64,000 nucleotides of DNA from Panicum virgatum (taxonomy: Eukaryota; Streptophyta; Magnoliopsida; Poales; Poaceae). The notes under the pieces are model-generated. The model was given only the letters and a program-made list of their open reading frames with translations. It was not told where the DNA came from and did not search any database. A program made the position numbers and the translations under genes. The stretch lies in NCBI RefSeq assembly GCF_016808335.1, contig NC_053145.1:310001-374000 (forward strand). The letters are read 5' to 3'. Shown here one piece after another: positions 22,267 through 33,380 of the stretch (position 1 is the first letter of the stretch; each line of letters opens with the position of its first letter).

Positions 22267-23223
22267 ATGGAATTTGAGAAGATGGACCGTGTCGAGTGTC
22301 TATTCTTGAATTGTATGCGCATCATCATTGAGCTGTTTGATGTCGCAGGAATTGCCACGTTAGCAAGTGCAATGCATGTAGTCTGCTGCCTTGAATGATT
22401 GTTGATGATACCGTACATGTGCTTTCTGGAAGGGTCCTTGTACTCTGTTGTTGCGTTGTATTCTTGTGCATCTGTACGACTGTACCGGTACACGTATCTA
22501 CATGACGTATCTTGGGATACACGTGAACAAGTGCTCCTGGTATGCAAGCTGTGAATAGTAAAGCCGGTGCAGCAGCAGCACCGGGCGTTTGGTATCGTCT
22601 TTTACCGAGCAGCAGCAACAGCAGGTAGGGATGACGCCCAGCCTGGCTACCAGTGCGGCGCTCTACCTACATGCTTTCCGACTCGTACCTACCGTCTGGC
22701 CGCACCCCCGCAGGAGGCGATCCTGGTGTAAGGCACCTGATCATGGACCGGCGACGAGCCGACGAGAGCAGCTTCTGCTGCCGGAGCAGGGTGGACGAAG
22801 GATCTCCGACGGCCATTGAGAGACAACAGCGTTGTTGTGGGGAACTTCCGGGGGAAGTGCTGCTCTTGTCCATGGCACACGCACCCTCAGGGCACGGCGG
22901 CGAGTACAACACCCCCACTTGGATTTGTTGAGTTGAATGAGTTTTGGGTGAACCCTGAACCCAATGACACAAAGTAAAAAACACGAAACTTGCATCTCTA
23001 CCATTTTGTCTTCTTACCATGCTTAAACCTAACAGCACATTAGCTCAAGAGCAATCCACCACGGGTCAAAGACACCAAAGTCACACATCCATTCTGTAAA
23101 ACACAAACTACTGCAGAGATACACATAAGCTACCTTACAAGCCTGGCTGCCCAAGCAAAGTTTTCATAACAAGACACAAACTTGGTTCGCCAGATAACCG
23201 TGTGCACGATCCTTTAGACAGAT
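22267..23223. other. Convergent 3' region between PIA2-like and SmD3 genes
   Basis: This includes the 3' UTRs of both genes and short CAG-rich runs (22566-22625). Frames of 60-120 codons on both strands between 22590 and 23040 overlap one another, lack known motifs and are taken as chance. Confidence 0.5.
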
Positions 23224-24927
23224 CTACCTCCTCACAGGGGGTGCACTGCCCCGTCCAACCGGACCACCACCGCGACCAGCAGCAGCCTACACCAATTGTA
23301 GGCAAAAGGTCAGAAAGTACAGATAACACAATCACAGGTACGCACAGATAATTTCATTCCTGAAGGTTGCATGTATTAATGTTCCGGTTCAGACATTCTA
23401 AAGCCTACACTTTTAAGATATTTCAAAATCCCATATAAGTGGGTGTCGATTGGTATGGAGGAACACAGGAAATTTGATACATGACCTGGAGTGATTCAAA
23501 ATGCTAAGATCTAAGTTGGAACAGTTTATATTCTTTCTTGTGCAAATTTATGTAGGTATTATTATAAAGCGCTAGCCACATTGTGATGTAATAGCACTGT
23601 TCTGATTATTTAGTAGATCTTTTTTTTTGAAAAAAGTTACTTCCGGAGAGGAAGATTTCGAGATCAAACGATGAAAAGAAGGGTGGCTTTCAGAGCAATT
23701 AATCTTTTTCTAGAATTCTAGTGTAAATTCACAAGCTCAAGAGAAAGTAAAAACTGAAGACTATTGTCCATCTTGAGAGAAGGCGATAACGTAACTAGCA
23801 AGGCGGACACTACATAGTAATTAGAGATGAAATGTAGAAACATGCACGTCTTGAAGTTAATAACATGAGGGCGATTACAGGTGGTGGAAATTGTGCAGGC
23901 GCAAGGGACTTTCTAGCAAGAACATATCTGAATTCTCAAGCTGCAGGCTTTTGGTGTAATGATGATGCAAAGAGTGAGTGAAAAAAATTGTATAGGTCAC
24001 CCACGGTTGTGACATGTGAGCATTGCGGCATTGCAAAAGAACGGGGCTTGAGCAAAGCCGTCAAAGGCCTATCTATAGAGGAACAGCTGCATTAGGATGT
24101 CTGTGGTGATTTAGTTAAAGTTGGTCCTATATCTTAAGAATTTGGATCCCAAGCCTCTCATACCAACAGGGACTAGGATTTGTTGATATTGCTGCATGTA
24201 TTTGGACCGCTTCAAGCAATAGCAGTTGAAGATTTTTCACAGTAGCTACGAGAGTCTCGTGAATTTGGAATTTTTATTCAGCTACTGAAGGAAGTAAATC
24301 CTTCCAGATTTACAAGTGAAACTTATTGCTGGAAAGTAAGAGGTGATTACCCGAGCACGCATGGCGACCGCACGGCCACGGCCAACCCCAACAGCTGAGC
24401 CTTTACCCTGCAGGAAGATGAGGGATAGTTAGCAATCAATCAGTCATGTGCTAGTATTTTTCTGTAGTACGGCAAGGTGAGGAAGAAATTGCAGCGGCCT
24501 CAGGAAGAAAAGGAGAGTGCTGCTGCAGACAAGGATGAGGAGCTGACCCTAATCCTGGCCTCGAGGCGCTTAAACATGGGGGCGTTCTTGAGCATGTCGG
24601 GTATGATCATGAACCTGACCCTGCTCCCCCTGATGAAGACGTGCTCCAGCTGCGACACCTTGCCGTCCTGGAATCAGGAAGGAATCCATCCATCCATCGA
24701 TTATTCAGGGGTGGGGATCAGGCATGGAGAAGGGAGAAGCTAGGGAAGTGGACAAGTGAGGAAGGGACCTTTGCCGTGAAGGTGATGTTGTCGAGCTGGC
24801 AGTTCCAGTTGTCCTCGCACTCGACCATGGCGCCGCGGTAGACCTCGCCGGTCTTGAGCTCGACCGTGACGACGTGGCCCGCCGCCTCGTGCAGCAGCTT
24901 CACCGGGATCCCGAGGCTGCGGCTCAT
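23224..24927 (-). CDS. SMD3: Small nuclear ribonucleoprotein core protein SmD3
   Basis: SmD3 is one of seven Sm proteins that form the ring on the Sm site of U1, U2, U4 and U5 snRNAs in the spliceosome. Four exons (24927-24769, 24667-24548, 24407-24351, 23286-23224) join in phase 0 to 132 residues with GT-AG introns. The Sm1 motif spans [20 protein letters not shown] to CQLDNITFT (about 20-51). The Sm2 motif is [17 protein letters not shown] (about 63-79). The tail is Gly/Arg-rich ([19 protein letters not shown]), the usual site for arginine dimethylation. The start [15 protein letters not shown] is the family N-terminus. Length is normal. Intron 3 is 1.06 kb with no recognisable content. Confidence 0.95.
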
Positions 24928-25557
24928 CCTCGAAGGGGTAGGTGCAGGGGCTCGTGCGCGGCTGTGTCGTGGGAGCAGCGAGCAGGAGTGGGACGGAGGT
25001 AGAGGGAGGGAGGCGGCGGCGCGGGGAGGGTTTGTCAACTAGGCTTCTGCTCCGCATCCAACTCTGCTGCTTGCCTTGCTTTGCCTGGGCTGGGCTGTTG
25101 CTTCCTGCTGCAGTTCCAGCCCAGCCTAGCCCACTGGAAACTTTTTTTGATTTGATTTAGTGATGGATGGATGGCATCTTCTCGTCCCCAAGTTCATTCA
25201 ATATTCGGAAATCCAAAGATTTTGGAAATTTGTAACTCCAAAACTTTGCTATTCGGGTGGAAAACATAAATTAATTTACACTAACGCTTAGATCCGAACG
25301 TTCGGATGGAGGTGAAATATTATGGGACTCACACTACACCCTCTACCATTGCTTAACCACTTGGTTCCGTCGTCTCTCTTCACTAGATTATATGGAACCT
25401 AAGGTCGTCTAGAATCTTACCCAAGTACTACTCGGATGGTTTCCATCTAAATCGACTAGTACAAAATTGATACGACTAGTTATATGACGTATCGATACAA
25501 AACATGCCCTACCTTATATCTCGTATAGGACAGTGCGACGTAAGTATGCGTGGCTCC
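24928..25557. other. SmD3 upstream region and AT-rich intergenic DNA
   Basis: The first 150 bases are GC-rich and probably form the SmD3 leader and promoter. At 25292-25307 lies the perfect 16-bp palindrome ATCCGAACGTTCGGAT, a word that often marks grass DNA transposons. No other gene signal is seen. Confidence 0.4.
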
Positions 25558-26323
25558 GGGTCTGACAGCCGTGTGTGCGGCCACCTACGGCACGCACACC
25601 ATGTCGCGCCGCGCGCCGCTTCCTGCGCCTAGAGGCAGAGCTCGCCAGCGGCTCAATGGCACGCAATATGCAGGTTTGAGTGTGTTGTTGCAAGCATTTC
25701 ATTTATATGTTTAAGATGTTTTAGAAGAATCTTGCAAGTGTTTTATATTAAAGTTGTAAAAGTAGATCTAGATGTTGCAATATTGTTTATGCTTTATAGA
25801 CATATTACAAGTGTTTAGTTCGGATGTTATATTTTTATTGAGATGTTTCATGTGCATTTTTAAATGTTTCATGAAAAATTAAACGAATGTTGCGGCGGAT
25901 TTTATACTCATCGTCAATGGATCATTAATAACAATTTTTTAAAATGTTTTGATGTCGCAAATGCTAATTTTTGTGGTGCAAATGTTTCAAATAAATATTG
26001 AAATAGTATATAAATGTTTCATTTGATGATTATGTTACATGGGGGGTAGGGAGGAGTGTGGGGATCAAAATGTTGGAGAGCGAGAGGGAGAGGAGGAAGA
26101 GGAGAGCGCATGGAGGCCGAACATGCGGGCGGGGTCGGGTGCGCGCGTCTCTCGGCCTTCCGCCCCTCGATGCCTCCTCCTACTCCTCCTCCTCCATGCA
26201 TAGCTTGCTTCTCCGATCCTCCCGTATCGCCATCCATCCAATCATGCATTATTCATATTCCTCCATGGATTAGATCGATCAGATTATTGTGCCCGGCCGG
26301 CTTGCCGTGTTGATCCACGAGGC
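25558..26323. repeat. MULE-like degenerate repeat and EDR2-like promoter region
   Basis: From about 25670 to 26030 the sequence is built of variants of ATGTTTCA, ATGTTGCA and AAGTGTTTTA without fixed period, a pattern that I recall from grass Mutator-like elements. No terminal inverted repeats were confirmed. From 26040 to 26323 it changes to purine-rich then CT-rich DNA, probably promoter and leader of the gene at 26324; no convincing TATA box. Confidence 0.35.
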
Positions 26324-29300
26324 ATGCCCAACATGCTCGGCTCGTCGGCGTCCAGGCGGGAGGCCAGAAGCGGCGAGCTCCCCAAGACCACCGCCACCAT
26401 GTCCCTCCGGGACGCCGCCACCAAGATCGTCGAGGCGCCCAAGGCCGCCACCTCCAAGCCGTTAAACAACATGGCCGCCGTCGTCAGGGAGGCCGCCGCT
26501 GCCGCCGTGCGCCACGAGGGCTGGATGGTGCGCTACGGCCGCAGGAAGATCGGCAGGTCCTTCTTCCACACGCGCTACTTCGTGCTCGACAGCAAGCTCC
26601 TCGCATACTACAAGAAGAAACCAAAGGACAACATGGTAACTTTCTCTCTAACTTATGTGCTGCAACGTATGTACTGATGTGTATATATCAAATAATCACG
26701 GGTGCCAAAAAATATTCAAACTTGTGGTGTCTGATGACCTTTAACCGATCGAATTGATGCAACATGCTGTGATATATATATATGTGCATCCAGGTGCCGC
26801 TCAAGTCGCTGCTAATAGACAGTAATTGCAGGGTGGAGGATAGAGGGCTCAAAACACATCATGGTCAAGTGAGAGTTCATTTATTTGCTCCTCTCTTCTT
26901 TCTTTCTTTACTTGCTTATATATAATTGGGATCATTAAATTTCTCATCGCTCTTCCATTTCTTTATTTCCTTTTAGATGATTTATGTCCTGTGCATTTAT
27001 AACAAGAAAGAAAAGGAGCACCAGATAACGGTTTGGTCTAAATCTAAATGCAGAGCAACCCTTCAGCTTTTCTACATTTTCTCCATATCTTGTTTGGCTT
27101 CACGTCACAAATTTATTTTATTCACAGATGGGTGCATATGATATTGAGGATGCAATGGCCTGGAAAAAGAAGATAGAACTCGTCATTGACCAGGTATATA
27201 TGGTAATTATAGATCATGTCAACAAACCACAGAGTAAGGATTTAGTTTTATCAAAATAACATTTTTCTTCCTTCTTGCAGCAACAGGACTCAATGACAGC
27301 TAAAAACCGTAAGGCCTTTGCTTCAATAGACTTTGACATGGAACTCGGAGAGCAGTTTTCGTTTTCAGATCATGACAGTGCGTAAGTGGCATTCCGTCGG
27401 TCAAATTATCTTTTGCTACATCTTTTGCTGAATTAGCTAGAAACTTCATTACAATTGTAGAGCAGAGGATGATGAGGAACGGCCTATTTTGACTCGCAGG
27501 ACAACTATAGGAAACGGTAAATAATCGCATTAAATATCCCAAGTGAAGTGGAGAATACTGATCTTAAGAAACATTTATATCCACTTTAAACCAGGAATTC
27601 ACCATGTCATTTTTGGTTCTAGGCCCCCCTGATTCAATACATGACTGGACCAAAGAGCCTGACATTGGTCTGTTCAATCAGAACGACCCCAATCAAGTTC
27701 ACTCCAAGAAGAATTGGCGACTACTCAGATGCCAAAATGGCAAGTTTGCATTCCTCTCTTTCCTTGTAGCATTGGATTTGAATTTGCTCATTGTTTTGGT
27801 ACTGGCAGGGCTGCGCATCTTCGAAGAACTTCTGGAAGTTGATTACCTTGTATGTTCCAACCGCTTTGTTTTTTCTTTGACGATCTGACCTGAAACTGAT
27901 GACAGCATATTACTTTGATGTGCTATATTGTAGGCAAGAAGCTGCAGCCGAGCTATGAGGGCTGTTGGTGTAGTGGAGGCCACGTGCGAAGCCATTTTTG
28001 GTCTGGTGATGAGCATGGATGTAACAAGATACGAGTAAGCATTTGGCTTTCTAACTTTATTCTATTTCCCTACTACTGATGTTGATCTCTTAATTTTTAT
28101 TTTCCATTTTATTTTATAGGTGGGACTGTAGCTTTCATCATGGTAGTTTAGTCGAAGAGATTGATGGTCACACCGCAATACTATATCATAGGTTGCAGCT
28201 GCACTGGTGTCCGATGTAACTACGATTCTCACAGATGAACTAGTCATTATTATTTGCCTTTTCAGTTTTCTTCCGACCGTTGCCAATAACAACATTAACT
28301 ATGCAGGTTAGTTTGGCCTCGGGATCTTTGTTATGCTCGGTATTGGCGTCGTAATGATGATGGAAGTTATGGTAATTGTTTGATTTCATTTTTCCTACCG
28401 CCTTTAATGTTTGCAACGCCTTCTGTTTGATACAGTGTGTACACATGCAGTTGTGCTATTCCGATCGATAGAACATCCCAACTGCGGTCGGCAGCGAGGA
28501 TTCGTGAGGGCTTTCATTGAAAGTAATTTCCGTGGGCACATATTAAATATTCATCCACCTTAGAGTATGAGACACTCCAAATATAATTAAACGAGAAGTG
28601 CCAACTTCTGATCCTCTGTTTCTTTTTCCTGAATTTCTGTTAGTATAGGTGGAGGTTTCAAGATTTCTCCCCTTAAGTGTCACAATGGAAGACCCCGTAC
28701 TCAGGTTCAACACCTTATGCAGATTGACCTGAAGGGATGGTTCCTGAACTATTCTCTCTCCTTTCAGTATCATTCTTTGCTGCAGATACTAAACTGTGTT
28801 GCAGGTATTGAAAATACTGTTATTTTTATACCAGCAACAATGGACAGCTCCATCTTAGAATGGAAGCAGAACATATCTTTGTCGAATTGACAATTTAGTG
28901 CAGTTGTCGCACTGATTCATGTTTGCTCTTATGTTCTGTACCAACTTCCAGGATTGCGCGAATATTTTTCCCAAACAGATGAAATCCATATAACCCCAAG
29001 GATTCCTGTAATGGAAACAATGTTTGATGCGGATTCAGAGCCAAAAGGTCATAAGACTCAAGAAGTAGACTCCAAGTCTAAACCAGTTTACCAAGGGCAT
29101 AAAAACATGGGAATGATTGATGAAGAGTCGGATGAGGATGATGAGTATCAAGTTCCTGAAGCTGATCTAGAGGTTCTTAACCACACTACATGCAAATTTT
29201 ATGATTGCGTACTTTAGCACAAGTTGGGATACTTCAGGATGTAACACTCAATAGAGTGGCAATCCACTCTGAAATAAACCTTAGAAGTTCAAACATGTTT

Positions 29301-30824
29301 TGTACCATTGTACTAAACCTTGATCAAAATCAATGTGCAGGAAGACCCGAACAAATTGGACAATGAGGCTAAGCGCACAGGTTTGGTTCCCCATGGTGCT
29401 CTATATGCTTGTATTGTCATATCTGCTATGAGGTTCCCAGGACAGGTTTAATTATTTCTGATTGCTGTAAATGTGATAGCATAATCACTACTGCAGATGA
29501 GCCACCAGAAAAAATTGATTTATCTTGCTTTTCTGGGATTCTTCACCGTGATGTTGAGGAGAAAAGCCGCAACTGCTGGACAGTACCCGATAGCAAGATC
29601 TTTAAAGTTCGTAGCAAGAACTTCCCACATGACAAATCAAAGGTCTAAAACTTCCAGCTTGTGGTTTATTGATTTTGGAGCATGCATGAAGAATGTTAAC
29701 ATAGGCGTATTATCCATGTTACAGATACCTGCAGCGAGTTATCTGATGGAACTAGCAGCCATCGACTGGTTTAAGGACACAAAGCGTATGGATAATGTTG
29801 CCAGGCAGAAAGGTTGTGTTGCTCAGGTAAACAACCTTGTGAATGCGAACAATTTGTGGTTTCTTGTCTACTATTACATGACCTCATGGGAATATAATGC
29901 ATACATTACTTAACTTTGTTAATTAGGTTGCTGCTGAGAAAGGGATGCATACATTTGTTGTCAACATACAGGTAAGTTGTAGGAAGTATTATATATCTCA
30001 TACATTATTGATGTATTTAAAGGATTTTGGTGAAGTTTATTACTGTCCTGTTGTATTGTAGATTCCTGGATCAACTCAGTACAGCCTGGTCATGTATTTT
30101 GTGACAAGCTCCCTGAAGAAGGGATCGTTACTACAGCGTTTCTTTGACGGCGATGATGAGTTCCGCAATAGCAGACTGAAGCTGATACCATCCGTTCCTA
30201 AGGTCTGGTGCTCTGTGCTCCTGAATTCCTATTTATTTAACTTCGTAAATATGAAATAAATCAATTTGCACAGGGCTCTTGGATAGTGCGACAGAGTGTT
30301 GGGAGCACCCCTTGTTTGTTGGGAAAGGCTGTAGATTGCAGCTATTTTCGTGGTCATGGATACTTGGAGGTAATTGGAACCTTGTATTGATGGAGCCTGC
30401 CTGGCTAGCTTGTCTCCTCATTTTCATACATATATACTCTTATCTATATATATTGATAAGGTGTTTTATTAGGTGGACGTTGACATTGGATCTTCGGCGG
30501 TAGCAAACGGAGTTCTGGGCCTCGTCTTCGGTGTGGTCACAACATTAGTAGTTGACATGGCCTTCCTAATACAGGTAGTAACAAATTCTTTCTTTCTTAA
30601 CAGCGGCATCATTGCTAATTGATGAATGATGATGGTCTATTATCTAGGCCAACACATATGAGGAGCTCCCGGAGCAGGTGATCGGCGCAGCTCGGCTGGC
30701 TCACGTGGAACCGGCCACTGCAGTGGTTCCTGATCTGGAGAACGCAGCGAGTGAGAGTGGCAACAATGACGACAGCAACAACAATGCTTCCTCAGAGGAT
30801 GATGTGTCCAAGAAAACGAATTGA
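26324..30824 (+). CDS. EDR2L: EDR2-like protein: PH, START and DUF1336 domains
   Basis: Homologous to Arabidopsis ENHANCED DISEASE RESISTANCE 2, a lipid-binding negative regulator of salicylate-dependent defence and cell death. Twenty-two exons join to 793 residues; exon ends by position are 26635, 26868, 27030, 27193, 27381, 27516, 27739, 27849, 28034, 28215, 28371, 28522, 28804, 29172, 29380, 29642, 29826, 29971, 30202, 30369, 30574 and 30824. The PH domain starts at HEGWMVRYGRRKIGRSFFH (64-82) and runs to about 169. START-type sequence spans about 240-440 (IFEELLEVDYL, DCSFHHGSLVEEIDGHTA, RDLCYARYWRRNDDGSY). An acidic linker (ESDEDDEYQVPEAD) is near 495-510. DUF1336 covers about 525-780 (CWTVPDSKIFKVRSKNF, SLKKGSLLQRFF, GHGYLEVDVDIGSS). 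Intron 7 uses a GC donor. The first 60 residues are an Ala-rich extension relative to the usual short N-terminus. Confidence 0.93.
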
Positions 30825-30987
30825 TTGGATTTGGCCTTCCTAACCTTACTAGTACTTGCTTACTGAGTGTTATATTGGTCCTGTCTCTCTCTCTCTCTCT
30901 CTTCTTTTTCTTTCGTTTCCTTTTAGTACATAGCTATCTACAGTAGTGTATTGAGTTGCAATTCAATTTCAGATTTGGTTAACTAGC
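30825..30987 (+). other. EDR2-like 3' UTR remnant with CT microsatellite
   Basis: Only 163 bases separate the stop codon from the LTR start at 30988. A CT run (about 30883-30902) lies in the middle. No AATAAA is present before the LTR, so the native poly(A) site may use a weak signal or the transcript may run into the LTR. Confidence 0.5.
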
Positions 30988-33022
30988 TGTCACGACCCAA
31001 ATGTTAAAAATGTGATTAACATTTATATAACAGCATCATGAGCATCATTAGTGCATAATGGAGCATCATGTGCATGCGTGGCATGTATTTATTTAATCCT
31101 TGTGCTTGCTTGAAATGAATGCTTGTGAAGGGAGTTTAAATTTTTATATACAACTGTGCCCCCAAAAATTTTATTCAAACAATAGATTTCAAATGTCTAA
31201 TTCAAAATATTTTTGTAGGATTTTAGCACTTTTGAACCGAGCCATAAAATTCTTGGAAGATTCAAAAACTGCTGGTTTGTTCTTTTTACTGCGACCAATC
31301 CACAAAGTCTTTTTGAGTGATTCTTCTTGGAAAATGATCTTGGAGATTTTATCTTCTTCCAGTAAAAATTTGGTGAATTGTTGTGCCCGGGAACACCTTC
31401 ATTTCGAATTTCAAACTTCAACCATTGTTTTTCCTCGCCCGAGCCCACGCGTCAGCGACCCCCTCCCCTTCCACCGCGCCTCCTCGCTCCCTGGTTGGGC
31501 AGCAGGGGCGGCGGCGCCCCACTGCTGGCCGCCGGTTGGCCAGCGTGGCCGGGCCGCCGCGGTGCCGAGCCGCCCGTCCGCCCGCTCCTCCTCCCTTTAA
31601 AGCATCCCGGCCGCTCCCTTCTTTTCCCCCAAACCCTAGCCACCCCCTCCACCATTGCCGGCCACCTCGAGCTCCCTTGCCGCCGCCGATTCGCCGTCTA
31701 CGGTGAGCCTCCCTCCGATTCCTTGCGTGGGGAGCTTCCTCTCCCTCCTCTCCTTTGATTTGGCCCCTCACCCGGCCCGTTCCTCTTCCGCAGGAGCTCC
31801 CCGCCGCCGGTCTTCGCCCGTCGCCGCCAGAGCTCGTCGCGCCGCCACCTCGCCGCCGTTCCTCGCCGCTCAAGCCGCCGGTGAGCCTCGCCGTCCCCGG
31901 GAACGTGCCATGCCCCTCCTCGCCGCGTCGCACTGGCCGGCGCGCGCTTTCCCTGGCCGCGGGTCAAGGCCCCTGGCCTTGCCTTGACCCGGCTGGGGGG
32001 CCGCCTGCCCAGTGGGGCCCGTCTGTCGGCGGCTTGGTCGGCCCTGCTGGGTGCATCTAGCGTTTTAGGGTTCCTTATGTTGAGCTGCAATCTTGTAAAA
32101 TGCGTGTAAATTTGTACAGATCTCCAAAAAATGTGAAATTTGTTTTTTTGGATTCGTAATGCTTAGATCTAGTCTGGAAAAAAAATTTGCATGTTACTTT
32201 CCTGTAGATATACTTATGATTTACTTTTGGAAAAGTGAATAAAGTGCTTAAATAATCGTGTACTGCTCTAAAAATCACAAACTAAATTTTGTTAGAATCC
32301 TTATGAAATGTTCTTTCCAGTAGTACAACGTTTTTGCTTAACTCTCACATGTTTGTTAGGGTTTTATCTCAATTTCATACTTGCTGTCTGAAAGGTTGTT
32401 TATTGCGTAACTCTTTGTAGAAAAATGATAAAATGGTGAAACTAGTTTTGTTAGCTTTGTATTCATGCCTAGTATCTGTGGTAATTTTATTAGATTTGTT
32501 CAATTAATTTTGTATGTCTTTTTTGAATTAACTTATTTAAGACAGCTGAAACTTGGAATATTCATAAGTAATTATAGAAAAATGATTTTGCTGCAAACCC
32601 AACTCTATTGGGTTCCTTGTGATGTCCTCTGTATACTTGATTTATTTCATGATTTATGCTTTCTGTATAAATTTCTGTTGATTAATTCTTGTATTAGTTA
32701 CTAGTGCGTGATTGCTATTGCTTGTGTTAGTTTGTGTCATCGCATGTGATGCTTTTCATTCTCCATGACATATCATTCCATGCATGATGATGGCATCAAA
32801 CTAATGCATACATCTCATTCATGCATTATAGTGACCGAGACGCCGGAGAGCGAACCCGTTGAGCCCGCCGAGTCCGTTGAGCCCGAGCCCGGTGTTGAGT
32901 TTCTTGTTGAGCCGGAAGAAAACCAAGGCAAGCAGCTATGCATGATTCCTTGTGCCTACTTAAATTGATGCAATTTAGATATCTCCTTTGGGTATTATTG
33001 GATTATCTACTGTCAGGTACCA
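30988..33022 (+). mobile_element. Truncated Tekay-like LTR downstream of EDR2-like gene
   Basis: It starts TGTCACGACCCAAATG and shows the same internal plan as the solo LTR at 43349. There is an AT-rich outer part, then CpG-rich DNA with a CCTTTAAAGC TATA-like box near 31594. Splice-like sites follow: ACG|GTGAGC at 31702, CTTCCGCAG near 31794 and GCCG|GTGAGC near 31880. Then comes an AT-rich interval and a small acidic exon at 32832-32927. The sequence stops matching an LTR at 33022, where another fragment begins, so the 3' third is missing. Confidence 0.6.
32832..32927 (+). pseudogene. Acidic exon of the LTR-embedded frame, third copy
   Basis: A 96-nt block follows an ATTATAG acceptor and ends at a GC donor (CAAG|GCAAGC). 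It starts with two bases completing a codon and ends with one base, exactly as in the 90-nt exon of the solo LTR. It encodes a Glu/Pro/Val-rich peptide (ESEPVEPAESVEPEPGVEF). The preceding exon candidates at 31794-31880 are also open in the matching phase. The terminal exon is missing because the LTR is truncated. The peptide is only compositionally similar to the others. Confidence 0.45.
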
Positions 33023-33380
33023 TGATTAGGGGCACCCTAACCAGGGGACTAAACCGCCCTCAAAACGCAAAACATGAGTTAAGCAATCAGGCCCACGAAG
33101 GCCTACAGTCTCCTTCCGATCCAAAGGAAGGAATGAACTCAACGAAATCCACTTCGTGCTCAGCATATGGCCTGGCCCCACAGTGCAGCCCATCCGAACG
33201 CCCTCGAACTCGCGGAGCAATCTCCGCTTCGCTCGAGGCTCCTTCGCCGGAGCCCTCGATAGCGCACCGCACCTCCGCCTCGCTCGAGGAGCAGACCTAC
33301 CCTCGGGGGAGCGGATCAACTCCGTCTCGCTCAAGGCCACCCCTCGGCAGAAAGGACTAGTGACCCATCTGCTCACCCGC
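33023..33380 (+). mobile_element. Tat-type LTR fragment
   Basis: The fragment begins TGATTAGGGGCACCCTAACC, resembling the LTR start at 10671 (TGATGGGGGAATAAACTAGG). It is rich in CTCGAGG/GCTCGAG words seen in Tat-type LTRs. It is cut at 33381 by the Sirevirus-like LTR. Identification is tentative. Confidence 0.4.

Noticed and set aside
22590..23040. Possible small gene between the PIA2-like and SmD3 genes
   Set aside because: Four overlapping frames on both strands, none with a motif or splice logic; the region fits 3' UTR.
31418..31933. 171-codon minus-strand Gly/Arg-rich frame
   Set aside because: It is antisense to the CpG-rich LTR block; composition explains it.
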